NCBI RefSeq assembly: GCF_009646335.1
Contig: NZ_WJBU01000005.1
Coordinates: 1 to 64,000, forward strand
Source of the DNA: Caenimonas koreensis DSM 17982
GTDB lineage: Bacteria > Pseudomonadota > Gammaproteobacteria > Burkholderiales > Burkholderiaceae_C
DNA: 64,000 nt
Reading direction: 5' to 3'
Shown here piece after piece: positions 44,982 to 53,493 of this stretch. Positions within the stretch are counted from its first letter, which is position 1; every line of letters starts with the position of its first letter. Made by a program: the position numbers and the translations under genes. The notes under the pieces are model-generated. The model was not told the origin of the DNA. It was given only the letters and a program-made list of their open reading frames with translations, and searched no databases.

Positions 44982-45000
44982 TTACCTAACTTTACCTGCG
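44981..45000 (+). repeat. Direct repeat TTTACCT with 10-bp period
   Basis: TTTACCTAAC is followed directly by TTTACCTGCG. Two 7-bp half-sites one helical turn apart are the usual form of an OmpR/PhoB-family binding box. It lies between the ligase start and the response regulator, and could be an autoregulatory site. Confidence 0.35.
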
Positions 45001-45123
45001 CGAAGCGCCCGCTCGATGCGGGCAGAACAAGATGAGTTCATGACTGAAGACGACCTGCAAGGTGCCAGCACCTCTACTGCGGAATTGGCACACGAGCCGA
45101 CGCTAACTCATTACCATTCGCGC

Positions 45124-45837
45124 ATGCAGCAACTGCTCATGATCGAAGACGACGCCCGCCTCGCGCAGATGGTGGGCGAATACCTGGAGCGCTCCGGCTT
45201 TGGCATCACGCATGCCCTCGACGGCAAGGCTGGCCTTGCCCTGCTGCAGGAGCCGCCCTCGGGCGCCGTGCCCGATCTGCTCGTGCTCGATCTGATGCTG
45301 CCCGACATGGATGGGCTGGAAGTGTGCCGCCGTGTGCGATCGTTGCCGGGCAACCTTTCCCAGATCCCCATCCTGATGCTCACCGCCAAGGGCGACCCGA
45401 TGGATCGCATCGTGGGCCTTGAACTCGGTGCCGACGACTACCTGCCCAAGCCGTTCGAGCCGCGCGAGTTGCTCGCACGCATCCGCGCCGTCTTGCGCCG
45501 CCGCACCGACGGCGGCCAGGCCGCCGCCAAGCAGCTGCGGTTCGGCTCGCTCGAGATCGACCGCGATGCACGCACCGTTCTCGTCGCGGGCAAGGCAGCA
45601 GACCTCACGTCCTACCAGTTCGACCTGCTCATCACCCTGGCCGAACGCGCGGGCCGTGTGCTCACGCGCGACCAGATCATGGAGGCCGTGCGCGGGCGCG
45701 AGCTTGAAGCATTCGACCGGTCGATCGACGTGCACATGGGCCGCATCCGCGCCGCCATCGAAGCCGACGCCAAGAACCCCAAGCGCATCCTCACGGTTCG
45801 CGGGGTGGGCTACGTCTTCGCCAAGCAGCAGGACTGA
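45124..45837 (+). CDS. OmpR/PhoB-family response regulator
   Basis: Protein of 237 residues from ATG 45124 (MQQLLMIEDDARLAQMV); ATG 45040 would add 28 residues and cannot be excluded. The receiver domain has acidic pair EDD, the phosphoacceptor Asp in LLVLDLMLPDMDG near residue 58, and the Lys in DDYLPKPFEPREL near 107. The winged-helix effector ends RILTVRGVGYVFAKQ. It is paired with the histidine kinase 8 nt downstream. The sequence is closest in style to RstA/CpxR-type envelope-stress regulators. Confidence 0.93.
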   Translation: MQQLLMIEDDARLAQMVGEYLERSGFGITHALDGKAGLALLQEPPSGAVPDLLVLDLMLPDMDGLEVCRRVRSLPGNLSQIPILMLTAKGDPMDRIVGLELGADDYLPKPFEPRELLARIRAVLRRRTDGGQAAAKQLRFGSLEIDRDARTVLVAGKAADLTSYQFDLLITLAERAGRVLTRDQIMEAVRGRELEAFDRSIDVHMGRIRAAIEADAKNPKRILTVRGVGYVFAKQQD

Positions 45838-45845
45838 CAGCAATC

Positions 45846-47042
45846 ATGGCTGCGTGGCGCACCCGGCTGCGGGTTCCCCTGTACGTGCGCATCTGGCTGG
45901 CGGTTGTGCTGGCAGTCGCGGTGCTGTCGGTCGCCTCGGGCTGGCTATGGCGCATGAATGTCGAGCAGACCATGCCCGAGCGCGAAGTCATCATCCGCAA
46001 CGAGGCGGGCGATGTGCTGGGGCAGGTGAAGACGCGGCCCATCCGCACACCGGGTCGCGGCATCGAATTCGAAGTGGACATGAAAGACGGCAGCACGCAG
46101 ATCGTGCAGCTGCCTCCGCGCCCACGTGAGCCCGGCGAAGGCCCGCCGCCCGGGCGCGGCGGCTTTGGCCGCTTCCCCGGCAGCTTCCTGTGGATGCTGA
46201 CGATCGTCGCGATTGCGGTGGCGATCGGCGCCTACCCGATCATCCGGCGCCTGACGCGCCGCCTGGAAGAGTTGCGCCGCGGTGTCGAACGCTGGGGTGA
46301 GGGTGACCTGTCGGTGCGCATCAAGGAAAGCGGCACCGACGAACTCGCGTTTCTGGCGCAACGCTTCAACCAGGCCGCCGAGCGCATCGAGACGCTGCTG
46401 CAGTCGCACAAGACATTGCTCGCAAATGCCTCACATGAATTGCGCTCGCCACTCGCGCGGATTCGCATGGGGCTCGAACTGATGGATGCGCCGGCCTCCC
46501 CCGGCTTCAAGGAAGAGATCCGGCGCAACATTGGCGAGCTTGACCAGTTGATCGACGAAATCCTGCTGGCAAGCCGGCTCGACGTGAAGGAAGCCGATCT
46601 CGGCACCGTCGAACAGGTGGACCTCACTGGCTTGCTTGCCGAGGAATGCGCCCGCACGGGCGCTGAACTGCAGCCGCTGCCAGACGGGCATTCGATGCTC
46701 GTGCAGGGCGTGGCCAAGCTGCTGCGCCGCGCCGTGCGCAACCTGCTCGAGAACGCGCGCCGCTACAGCAGCGGCCCCGTGACGGTTGAGCTCAGGCACG
46801 AGGGCCGGATGGCCGTGGTGCGCGTGTGTGACCAAGGCCCGGGCGTGCCCGTGTCCGAGCGCGAGAAGATCTTCGAGCCCTTCTACCGCCTGCACGGGGC
46901 GAGCGAGCGCTCGGGTGGCGTGGGGCTGGGCCTGTCGCTCGTGCGATCCATCGCGCTGCGCCACCATGGCTCAGTGACATGCGAAGACCAGGCGGGCGGC
47001 GGTGCCTGCTTTGCGCTTCGCATACCGTGTCAACAGATGTAA
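45846..47042 (+). CDS. Sensor histidine kinase
   Basis: Protein of 398 residues. Transmembrane helices at about 13-35 and 115-138 flank a short periplasmic loop rich in Pro/Gly/Arg. A HAMP domain follows (PIIRRLTRRLEELRRGVERW), then the phosphoacceptor His in LLANASHELRSPLARIRMGL near residue 197. ATPase boxes are RAVRNLLENARRYS (N), VCDQGPGV (G1) and SGGVGLGLSLV (G2). Partner of the response regulator upstream. The signal is unknown; the short periplasmic loop suggests an envelope or membrane cue. Confidence 0.93.
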   Translation: MAAWRTRLRVPLYVRIWLAVVLAVAVLSVASGWLWRMNVEQTMPEREVIIRNEAGDVLGQVKTRPIRTPGRGIEFEVDMKDGSTQIVQLPPRPREPGEGPPPGRGGFGRFPGSFLWMLTIVAIAVAIGAYPIIRRLTRRLEELRRGVERWGEGDLSVRIKESGTDELAFLAQRFNQAAERIETLLQSHKTLLANASHELRSPLARIRMGLELMDAPASPGFKEEIRRNIGELDQLIDEILLASRLDVKEADLGTVEQVDLTGLLAEECARTGAELQPLPDGHSMLVQGVAKLLRRAVRNLLENARRYSSGPVTVELRHEGRMAVVRVCDQGPGVPVSEREKIFEPFYRLHGASERSGGVGLGLSLVRSIALRHHGSVTCEDQAGGGACFALRIPCQQM

Positions 47043-47193
47043 ACGGGGTAAGAGTCTTGTTCAATGCGGCTTTCTCCTTCAATTGGAGGATGCGGGTTGG
47101 CCGAACCGCAATTACAGTGCACCCATCGCTGTCACACGCGCTGACTCCATCCCAATTCAAGTCTCCCAACGACGTCCTTCCGAGGACTTTCAT
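47043..47193 (+). other. Structured intergenic segment, possible small RNA or 3' UTR
   Basis: No gene fits this gap after the kinase gene. Three small hairpins can be drawn: CTCC/GGAG at 47074-47088, GGTT/AACC with flanking GC pairs at 47092-47109, and GTCCT-TCCG-AGGAC at 47174-47187. They run into the strong terminator that follows. It may be only the 3' UTR of the two-component operon, or a processed or independently transcribed small RNA. Confidence 0.3.
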
Positions 47194-47221
47194 ACAGCCA
47201 CCGCAAGGTGGCTGTTTTTTT
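47194..47221 (+). terminator. Strong rho-independent terminator
   Basis: ACAGCCACC and GGTGGCTGT form a perfect 9-bp stem around a GCAA tetraloop, followed by seven T residues. It ends rightward transcripts from the two-component operon. The toxin gene converges from the other side with its stop at 47256. Confidence 0.9.
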
Positions 47222-47255
47222 GGTGGGTGGTGATACGAGATGCCCGGTCGCAAGT

Positions 47256-47582
47256 TCAGTGATAGCCGCTCTCTTGTTGCGAGCGGATGGCGTTGACAAA
47301 GATAACCCCCTTGGGCTCGTCCTCGTCATCGACCTTGTCATCTGCACTATCTTCGTAGACGTCGTAAAGCGCGATATAGCCTCGCCGCTTGTTCTTGTCT
47401 CCGATCACCAGTTCTCGCATTCCGCCCTCAACCTCGTACCCGATATACGGGTTGCGACGCAAAATCTTCAATGCCTCGAAAATTTCAGCGATCCGCATTT
47501 CGACTTGCGCGCCATGGGCAATGAGGTGGTCCGTGATTCTGTCGATGTCCTGATGAAAGTCTTCTGCAAACTCGATCCTCAC
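47256..47582 (-). CDS. RelE/ParE-family toxin
   Basis: Protein of 108 residues with the RelE/ParE fold: MRIEFAEDFHQDIDRITDHL, then EIFEALKILRRNPYIGYEVE, and the C-terminal strand pattern GYIALYDVYED with IFVNAIRSQQESGY. The NPYIG and R-E-L pattern places it near ParE/RelE toxins, which block gyrase or cut mRNA on the ribosome; which of the two cannot be told. It overlaps the upstream antitoxin as ATGA. An acidic insertion (DSADDKVDDEDEP) before the last strand is unusual. Confidence 0.85.
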   Translation of the reverse strand: MRIEFAEDFHQDIDRITDHLIAHGAQVEMRIAEIFEALKILRRNPYIGYEVEGGMRELVIGDKNKRRGYIALYDVYEDSADDKVDDEDEPKGVIFVNAIRSQQESGYH

Positions 47583-47872
47583 GCCGACTTCACCGATTTC
47601 TTTGCGCGCGCTGTTGGTTTTGCACGCTTTTCATCACGCGCGGAAGCGAGTGCGTAAGCCTCCATGGCTTCGAAGGAAACGGATCGGCCGCTTGCAAGGT
47701 ATTTCTGGCGGCGTGCTAGCGCCGCATTCACGAACTCGGCACGCTGCTCGTCACGAGCGACTGACTCACTGATCGCGTCGACGATGTAGGCGTGCGGCGA
47801 TTTGCCCGCGTGCTGTGCAGCTATGGCGATGCGCTCCTTCAGGTCGCCCAAGCGGATGGTGGTGGTTGACAT
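47579..47872 (-). CDS. Ribbon-helix-helix antitoxin
   Basis: Protein of 97 residues. The N-terminal MSTTTIRLGDLKERIAIAAQ, then HAGKSPHAYIVDAI, is a CopG/ParD-type ribbon-helix-helix that should bind its own operator as a dimer. The basic C-terminal part (ARDEKRAKPTARAKKSVKSA) would wrap the toxin. It is the first gene of the pair and its stop overlaps the toxin start. The frame is open far upstream through the neighbouring MFS gene, but coding begins at ATG 47872. Confidence 0.85.
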   Translation of the reverse strand: MSTTTIRLGDLKERIAIAAQHAGKSPHAYIVDAISESVARDEQRAEFVNAALARRQKYLASGRSVSFEAMEAYALASARDEKRAKPTARAKKSVKSA

Positions 47873-47922
47873 GACAAGTCTCCTTGCGTTTGACTGTAGC
47901 ACGCCAGTGCTACAAGACAAAC

Positions 47923-49110
47923 TCAATGCCGACTGCGCGCCTTGTCCTCCCACCACAACCAAGCCGCAGCAAGAAACAACGCCAGCGCACCCGCCTGCAA
48001 TGCCAGGTCGAGCCCTTGCTCGCGCAACGTCGGCACATGCAACAGCAGCGACGACGCCACCGGCCCTGCGATCTGTCCCACTGCAAACGCGGATGTCATG
48101 CGCGCGACGAGCCGGGTCGGGTCGCCGGTAGCGCGCGCACGAATCTCCTGCACGCCGGCCAGCGTCACGATCATGAAAGTGCCGCCAACGAGTAAGGCCG
48201 ACAACGCAATGCTCCAGCCCGCAAGCCACAGGCTGGGCAGCAGCACACCGACGCCCATCAGCACGTTCGACACCGCCCAGACCTGCAGGCGCGTGGCACG
48301 CCGCAAGAGCACGCCTGCAACCAGCGCAGATACCGCTGCCATCGTGCCGAACACCGGCCAGGCGAGGCCGAAGAGGCGCGGGTCTTCGACAACTGAACGG
48401 GCAAGCACCGGCAGGAACGTCGCGGGCAGGATATAGCCGAAGCCGAAGACGCCGTAGCAGATCGCGAGTCCGCGAAGGCCAGCAGGCGCTGCAGTCGCCT
48501 CCGGTAGCGAAGCAGCGGCGGGCAGTGGCGCGTCGAGGCGCCTGAGCATCAGCCACACGGGCAGGCAAAGCAGGGTCGCGAACACGGCGAGCTGCATCCA
48601 CAGTGACGGCGCCGCTGCTCCCAGACTCGCGCCCACCAGGCAATACATCCCTGCGGCAGCGATGCCCAGGCCAACGCCCGCGTACATGCTGCTGCCCCAG
48701 GCCGGCCGCTGCAGCCGCGCGAGCGCGCCCAGGCACCACACTGACGTGCCCACGAATGCCCACGCGCTGCACGCACCGGCCAGCAAGCGCATCGCCGCCC
48801 AGACCCATGCCGGGACGGGCAGCGCCATCGCGGCGGTCAACACCACAGTCATGAGCAATGCCGCGGCGCAAAGGCGCGTTGCGCTCCACTTCAGCCTGGA
48901 TGCTGTCATGGCACCCAGCAGGTAGCCGACGTAGTTCGCAGCCGCAACCCAGCCCGCTGTCGCGATGTCGAGCTGGCCCTCGGCCAGCATCAACGGCAGC
49001 ATCGGCGTGAAGGCGAAGCGGCCAATGCCCATCGCCACAGACAGTGACAGCAAGCCGGCGACAAGCACCGCAGCAGGCGAGAGCGAGACGCGCGAGGTGG
49101 CGCTCGTCAT
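47923..49110 (-). CDS. MFS transporter, YbfB/YjiJ family
   Basis: Protein of 395 residues with 12 membrane helices. The opening LLSLSVAMGIGRFAFTPMLP and AGWVAAANYVGYLLGAMTAS are characteristic of the YbfB/YjiJ group. Substrate unknown; such proteins are probable drug or metabolite exporters. It is next to waaF on the same strand (3 nt gap), though unrelated in function. Confidence 0.9.
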   Translation of the reverse strand: MTSATSRVSLSPAAVLVAGLLSLSVAMGIGRFAFTPMLPLMLAEGQLDIATAGWVAAANYVGYLLGAMTASRLKWSATRLCAAALLMTVVLTAAMALPVPAWVWAAMRLLAGACSAWAFVGTSVWCLGALARLQRPAWGSSMYAGVGLGIAAAGMYCLVGASLGAAAPSLWMQLAVFATLLCLPVWLMLRRLDAPLPAAASLPEATAAPAGLRGLAICYGVFGFGYILPATFLPVLARSVVEDPRLFGLAWPVFGTMAAVSALVAGVLLRRATRLQVWAVSNVLMGVGVLLPSLWLAGWSIALSALLVGGTFMIVTLAGVQEIRARATGDPTRLVARMTSAFAVGQIAGPVASSLLLHVPTLREQGLDLALQAGALALFLAAAWLWWEDKARSRH

Positions 49111-49113
49111 CGT

Positions 49114-50103
49114 CTACCCGCGCAGCAAAGCGGCGACACGTTCGGGCGTGATGTCGACGAGGCAGCGCGTGTGCCCCAGCGGGCACTCGCGCTCAAAGCA
49201 TGGCGCGCAGTCGAGCGGCGGCTGGTAGGCCGCGTCATCCTTCAGCCAGACGACTTGCGCCTTGTCATTGAGCGGCGGCGTGTGGCGCGGGCTCGACGAG
49301 CCGAACACTGCAACCTGCGGCACACCGAATGCGGCCGCCACATGCATCAGCCCCGAGTCGTTGCTGACCGCAGCGCGTGCCGCCGCGATCAACGCAAACG
49401 CATCCAGCAACGATGTCTTGCCCGCCAGATTCACGACCTGCTTTGGGTCAGCGCCTGCGATCTCCTCGCACAGCGCGCCTTCCTTTCCGGAGCCGAGCAG
49501 GAGCACGGGCGCATCGAGCGAGCGGGCGAGTTCGGTGTAATGAATCGCAGGCCAGCGCTTGGCCGGGCCGTATTCGGCGCCCGGCGCGAAGACGTAGTAG
49601 CTGCCGCGCTGCAAGCCTTGCGCAGCCAATGCGGAAATGATGTGCTCTTCAGGCAAGTGCAAGCGCGGCTGGTCATCGGCCAGGCCGTCCCTGTCGCCCG
49701 ACAACGCCGAGTAGAACGCCACCATGGGCGGTTTGTTCACCGGATTCTTCAACCGGTGCGTGAGCAGGCCGACGCGCGCCTCGCCCAGGTAACCAACCCG
49801 CTTGGGAATGTTTGCAAGAAAGGGCAGCAGCGCGCTTTTGAGGGAGTTGGGCAGCACGTAGGCTGTATCGAACTGGCCCTCGACCTGCCGGGCAATCGAG
49901 CGGCGCGCCTTGAACTGCAAGCCGCCATGTTGAAACGGAAACTCGATCACGTCATCGACATGCGGCATCGCACGGTACACCGGCGCCACCCACGGCACCG
50001 CGCCTACCACCAGCCTCTCGCCACGTGCGCGCAGGCGGCGCAGCAACGGCTCTGTCATCACCGCATCGCCGATCCATTGCGGCGCGATGACGAGGGCGGT
50101 CAA
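49114..50103 (-). CDS. waaF: Lipopolysaccharide heptosyltransferase II
   Basis: Protein of 329 residues, a GT9 glycosyltransferase that adds the second heptose to the LPS inner core on the cytoplasmic face. Features: MTALVIAPQWIGDAVMTEPL, the FAPGAEYGPAKRWP donor-binding region, and NDSGLMHVAAAFGVPQVAVF with SSSPRHTPP. A Cys-rich end (DCAPCFERECPLGH) is usual for proteobacterial WaaF. The order ilvE, zinc-finger, waaF is common in betaproteobacteria. Confidence 0.95.
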   Translation of the reverse strand: MTALVIAPQWIGDAVMTEPLLRRLRARGERLVVGAVPWVAPVYRAMPHVDDVIEFPFQHGGLQFKARRSIARQVEGQFDTAYVLPNSLKSALLPFLANIPKRVGYLGEARVGLLTHRLKNPVNKPPMVAFYSALSGDRDGLADDQPRLHLPEEHIISALAAQGLQRGSYYVFAPGAEYGPAKRWPAIHYTELARSLDAPVLLLGSGKEGALCEEIAGADPKQVVNLAGKTSLLDAFALIAAARAAVSNDSGLMHVAAAFGVPQVAVFGSSSPRHTPPLNDKAQVVWLKDDAAYQPPLDCAPCFERECPLGHTRCLVDITPERVAALLRG

Positions 50104-50106
50104 CGC

Positions 50107-50328
50107 TCAGTGCCCGCCGCCAAAGTGCTCGCCCGCCTTGAGCCGGTACACCGTGCCGCAATACGAGCAACGCGCCTCGCCTGTCGATGCCACGTCAAGG
50201 TACACGCGCGGATGCGTGTTCCAGATCTTCATGCCGGCCAGCGGGCTCGGGCAGAACACGCCGCCGTTGTCATTCAGGTCCTTGGCCAGTACTTCGACCA
50301 CGGTTTGCTTGCGCTCGGTGGTTGTCAT
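50107..50328 (-). CDS. zf-CHCC zinc-finger protein
   Basis: Protein of 73 residues (ATG 50328; an ATG 7 codons upstream overlaps ilvE). It has the zf-CHCC layout shared with the mitochondrial complex I subunit NDUFS6: a first Cys in GGVFCPSP, a His in WNTHPRVYL, and CSYCGTVY near the end, giving a zinc site. The bacterial role is not known. It lies between ilvE (2 nt gap) and waaF (3 nt gap), so all three are co-transcribed. Confidence 0.88.
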   Translation of the reverse strand: MTTTERKQTVVEVLAKDLNDNGGVFCPSPLAGMKIWNTHPRVYLDVASTGEARCSYCGTVYRLKAGEHFGGGH

Positions 50329-50330
50329 GA

Positions 50331-51266
50331 TCAAACCTTGCTCAGCCAATGGGCGTACTTGGGATTGCGGCCGTTCACGATGTCGAAGAACGCGCTCTGC
50401 ACTTTCTCGGTGATAGGCCCGCGCGAACCGGCGCCGATCTCGATGCGGTCAAGCTCGCGGATCGGCGTGACTTCAGCAGCGGTGCCGGTGAAGAACGCTT
50501 CGTCAGAGATATAGACCTCGTCGCGCGTGATGCGCTTTTGCACGACTTCGATGCCGAGGTCTTTGGCGATGTGCAAAACCGTGTTGCGCGTGATGCCGTT
50601 GAGCGCACCCGCAGACAGATCAGGCGTGTAGATCACGCCGCCCTTGATCACGAAGATGTTTTCGCCTGCGCCTTCGGACACAAAGCCGGAGCTGTCGAGC
50701 AGCAGCGCTTCGTCGTAGCCGTCGTCCAGCGCTTCCATATTCGCGAGGATCGAGTTGGTGTAGTTGCTCACGGCCTTGGCCTGCGTCATGGTGATGTTGA
50801 CGTGGTGGCGCGTGTAGCTCGATGTCTTGACGCGGATGCCGCGCTTCATGCCTTCTTCGCCCAGGTACGCGCCCCAGGGCCAGGCCGCGACCATCAGGTG
50901 AATCTGGTTGCCGCGCGGGCTGACGCCGAGCTTTTGCGAGCCGATCCAGGTGAGCGGGCGCAGGTAGCAGCTCTCCAGCTTGTTTTCGCGCACCACGTCG
51001 AGCTGGGCCTGGTTGACCTGCTCCTTGGTGAACGGAATCTGCATGCGCAGGATCTTGGCGCTGTTGAAGAGCCGCTCGGTGTGCTCCTGCAGGCGGAAGA
51101 TCGCGGTGCCGTTGACTGTGTTGTAAGCGCGTACGCCTTCGAAAGCGCCGCAGCCGTAGTGCAGGGTGTGCGTCAGGACGTGGATCTTGGCGTCGCGCCA
51201 GTCCACCATCTGGCCATCCATCCAGATCTTGCCGTCGCGGTCGGCCATGCTGGGTACAGCGCTCAT
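50331..51266 (-). CDS. ilvE: Branched-chain amino acid aminotransferase
   Basis: Protein of 311 residues, class IV PLP aminotransferase that interconverts Leu, Ile and Val with their keto acids. The PLP lysine is in MTQAKAVSNYTNSILANME near residue 163. Phosphate-binding and substrate loops are present: HTLHYGCGAFEGVRAY, EALLLDSSGFVSEGAGENIF, FFTGTAAEVTPI. First gene of the ilvE / zinc-finger / waaF operon. Confidence 0.96.
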   Translation of the reverse strand: MSAVPSMADRDGKIWMDGQMVDWRDAKIHVLTHTLHYGCGAFEGVRAYNTVNGTAIFRLQEHTERLFNSAKILRMQIPFTKEQVNQAQLDVVRENKLESCYLRPLTWIGSQKLGVSPRGNQIHLMVAAWPWGAYLGEEGMKRGIRVKTSSYTRHHVNITMTQAKAVSNYTNSILANMEALDDGYDEALLLDSSGFVSEGAGENIFVIKGGVIYTPDLSAGALNGITRNTVLHIAKDLGIEVVQKRITRDEVYISDEAFFTGTAAEVTPIRELDRIEIGAGSRGPITEKVQSAFFDIVNGRNPKYAHWLSKV

Positions 51267-51308
51267 TGGGAATCCTTGTGTTGAAGTCGCTTGGGTGAAC
51301 GCAAGATT

Positions 51309-51743
51309 TTAAGGCGCGCCCGCTGGCGGGCCGGCATGGGCGTCGTTGGCGGCTTCGGGCGGCCGGTCGAGCGCCCATTTCACCAGCCGGCCATCGGCAA
51401 ATTCGCAGGTGACGCTCGAGCCGCCACCGTCAGTCCAGCGGAAGATTTCGGGCTGTTCATCTTCAGCCGAGAGGCGATCGCCCAGCGAGTTGGTCATGGC
51501 CATCACATGCAGCAGGTTGACCTTCGGCTTGAGCTTGGCATTGAGCATCACGGCGCTGGCTACATAGCCCTTGGGCTGGTCAGCGGCCTTCTTCAGCACG
51601 TGAATCATTCGTGTGACCCACAGCAGCATCCAGGTGACCAGGCCGGTTGCGACGATGGCCAGGCCGGCGCCGCCATAAGCACGCCAGCCGGCGAAGAGGA
51701 GCAAGACGCCAGCGACGGCGGCAAGAATGGGACGCAGATTCAT
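51309..51743 (-). CDS. Small inner-membrane protein of unknown function
   Basis: Protein of 144 residues from ATG 51743 (MNLRPILAAVAGVLLLFAGW). Two membrane helices at about 5-22 and 28-48 precede a soluble cytoplasmic or periplasmic part with LNAKLKPKVNLLHVMAMTNS and SVTCEFADGRLVKWAL. I know no function. It lies 42 nt upstream of ilvE on the same strand and may share its promoter region. Confidence 0.75.
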   Translation of the reverse strand: MNLRPILAAVAGVLLLFAGWRAYGGAGLAIVATGLVTWMLLWVTRMIHVLKKAADQPKGYVASAVMLNAKLKPKVNLLHVMAMTNSLGDRLSAEDEQPEIFRWTDGGGSSVTCEFADGRLVKWALDRPPEAANDAHAGPPAGAP

Positions 51744-51816
51744 GGCGCGATTGTCGCGTGTCGCAGCGAGCGCGCCCCGTGTGGCTAGTGCGTAGGCATT
51801 TGGTTTTCCAGCATCG

Positions 51817-52362
51817 TCACGGACGCCACACCAGGAAGGGGTTGATCGGCTCGCCGCGCCACCACTGGCGCTGCGGCCCGAGCCGGAAGATCGCAAAGTG
51901 CAGGTGCGGCGCCGCCGCGCTGGCATTGCCGGTGCTGCCGACATAGCCGATCACCTCGCCCTTGCGCACCACTGCTCCTTCAACCAGCGCGGGTGCATAG
52001 CGCTCAAGGTGTGCGTAGTAATACGCAAACTGCTGCCCCGGATCGAACTGGTAGATGGTGATGCCGCCGGGCACGCTGCGAAAGAGCTTGACGATCTTGC
52101 CGTCTTCCACGGCGCGCACTGGCGTGCCTGCAGGCGCAGCGATGTCCAGCGCCTCGTGCGACCGCGTGCCGCCTGCGCGGGCTTGCTGGTAGGTGTCCGT
52201 GACCTGTGGCGCTTTCAATCCCTGAACCGGAATCTCAAGCTGCCGCGCGCGCAGCGCCGCTACTGCCGCGGCGTCGTCAACGGGCGCAGCCCAGACGCTG
52301 CCCGCCGCGACTGCGATAGCACAACCCGCACGCCAATGCGTGGCCCTGCCCCACGGCCTCAT
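51817..52362 (-). CDS. M23-family peptidoglycan endopeptidase
   Basis: Protein of 181 residues. An N-terminal signal peptide (GCAIAVAAGSVWA) leads into an M23/LytM domain. Its zinc motif is modified: HEALDIAAPAGTPV in place of HxGxD, with HLHFAIF as the second site and AYYYAHLERYAP between. Zinc ligands His and Asp are kept, so activity on peptide cross-bridges is plausible. Its ATG overlaps the stop of the L,D-transpeptidase gene as ATGA, so cleaving and cross-linking enzymes are made together. Confidence 0.88.
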   Translation of the reverse strand: MRPWGRATHWRAGCAIAVAAGSVWAAPVDDAAAVAALRARQLEIPVQGLKAPQVTDTYQQARAGGTRSHEALDIAAPAGTPVRAVEDGKIVKLFRSVPGGITIYQFDPGQQFAYYYAHLERYAPALVEGAVVRKGEVIGYVGSTGNASAAAPHLHFAIFRLGPQRQWWRGEPINPFLVWRP

Positions 52363-53414
52363 GCTTTCACTTCAACCTTGAAGCCGGCTTTGGCCAGTTG
52401 CGACAGCCGCTCGGCGTCCCAGTTGGTCAGGTGGATGCAGCCGTTCGTTTCGGAGTGGCCCACGTTCGAAGGGTTCGATGTGCCGTGAATGCCCCAGTGC
52501 GGCTTCGACAGGCCCATCCAGATCGTGCCCACCGGGTTGTTCGGGCCGGCGGGAATGTCCATCTTCGCAGCGTCGCGCGGCGCATCCTTGAGCAGCTTGG
52601 GGTCGTAGGTGAAAGTGGGGTTCTTGACTTCGGTCTTGATCGCCATCGAGCCGAGCGGCAACGGATCGCGGTCTTCCTTGCCGATGCTGATCGGGAAGGC
52701 CGCGATGGGCCTCTTGCCTGCGTCGAGCACGTAAAGCACGCGCGCTTGCTTGTCGATCTCGATGGACGCTCCCTTCACGGGCGGCTTGGTATCGAGCACG
52801 TTCGGCACGATGATTTCGCTGCCCGCAGCCATGCTGGCGCCGCCGTTCAGCGACTTGATGTAGGCGACGCTTGCGTGGAATTTTTCGGCCATCGCTTCAT
52901 CCAGCGACTCATACGGCAGTGACTTGAGCAACGCGCGGTCGGCCATCTTGGGCGGCGTCTTCTCGAACGGCCCCGCAACATCCTTGTCGGTCAAGGTGTA
53001 GCGTGTCAGAGGCATTGCGCCTTCTTCGCGCAGGGCCTGCCATGTCTCAGTGGTCACGGTGCCTGTGGCTTGCAGGCCGCGGGCGAGCTGGTAGGCCCGC
53101 ACGATGCGCTGCATGTTCGCGGCGTAGCGCCCGTCGATCTCACCGACGGAAAACCATGCGCGGTCAAGCAGGATCTGGGCGCGCGCGACTGCCAGGCCCT
53201 TGCTGCCAGTCTTTAGCAGCGGCGTGTCTGTCGCGCTTTTGAATGCGTCGAAGTCGAAGGCTTTGGCCGCCGCTGATGCTGCCTGCGGCGAGGTGTGATG
53301 GCCTGTGCCGTGATGCGTCTTGCCGGTGGCCGCTGTGGCCGGGGCGCCTGCGATGGCGAGCGACAAGCACAGGAGAGAAGCGGCGAGCCGCGTGAAGGCG
53401 TGTGGGGAAGGCAT
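52359..53414 (-). CDS. L,D-transpeptidase (YkuD domain) with peptidoglycan-binding domain
   Basis: Protein of 351 residues from ATG 53414 (MPSPHAFTRLAASLLCLSLA); the open frame upstream is not coding. A Sec signal peptide of about 29 residues precedes a PG_binding_1-type domain (LLDRAWFSVGEIDGRYAANM). The YkuD domain near 210-350 has the catalytic motif HGTSNPSNVGHSETNGCIHL, whose Cys forms the acyl intermediate. It makes 3-3 cross-links or anchors proteins in the periplasm. Confidence 0.93.
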   Translation of the reverse strand: MPSPHAFTRLAASLLCLSLAIAGAPATAATGKTHHGTGHHTSPQAASAAAKAFDFDAFKSATDTPLLKTGSKGLAVARAQILLDRAWFSVGEIDGRYAANMQRIVRAYQLARGLQATGTVTTETWQALREEGAMPLTRYTLTDKDVAGPFEKTPPKMADRALLKSLPYESLDEAMAEKFHASVAYIKSLNGGASMAAGSEIIVPNVLDTKPPVKGASIEIDKQARVLYVLDAGKRPIAAFPISIGKEDRDPLPLGSMAIKTEVKNPTFTYDPKLLKDAPRDAAKMDIPAGPNNPVGTIWMGLSKPHWGIHGTSNPSNVGHSETNGCIHLTNWDAERLSQLAKAGFKVEVKA

Positions 53415-53493
53415 GGCGATGGTCCTGGGGATTTGCCCCAGTCTTGTCCCCACACGCTCACGGTTGTGTAGGAAGCCATCGCCTCCTTGTGTC

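Noticed and set aside
47579-49186. Single minus-strand frame of 535 residues
   Set aside because: Only its last 97 codons (from 47872) encode a recognisable protein, the antitoxin. The rest is an off-frame reading of the YbfB-type transporter.
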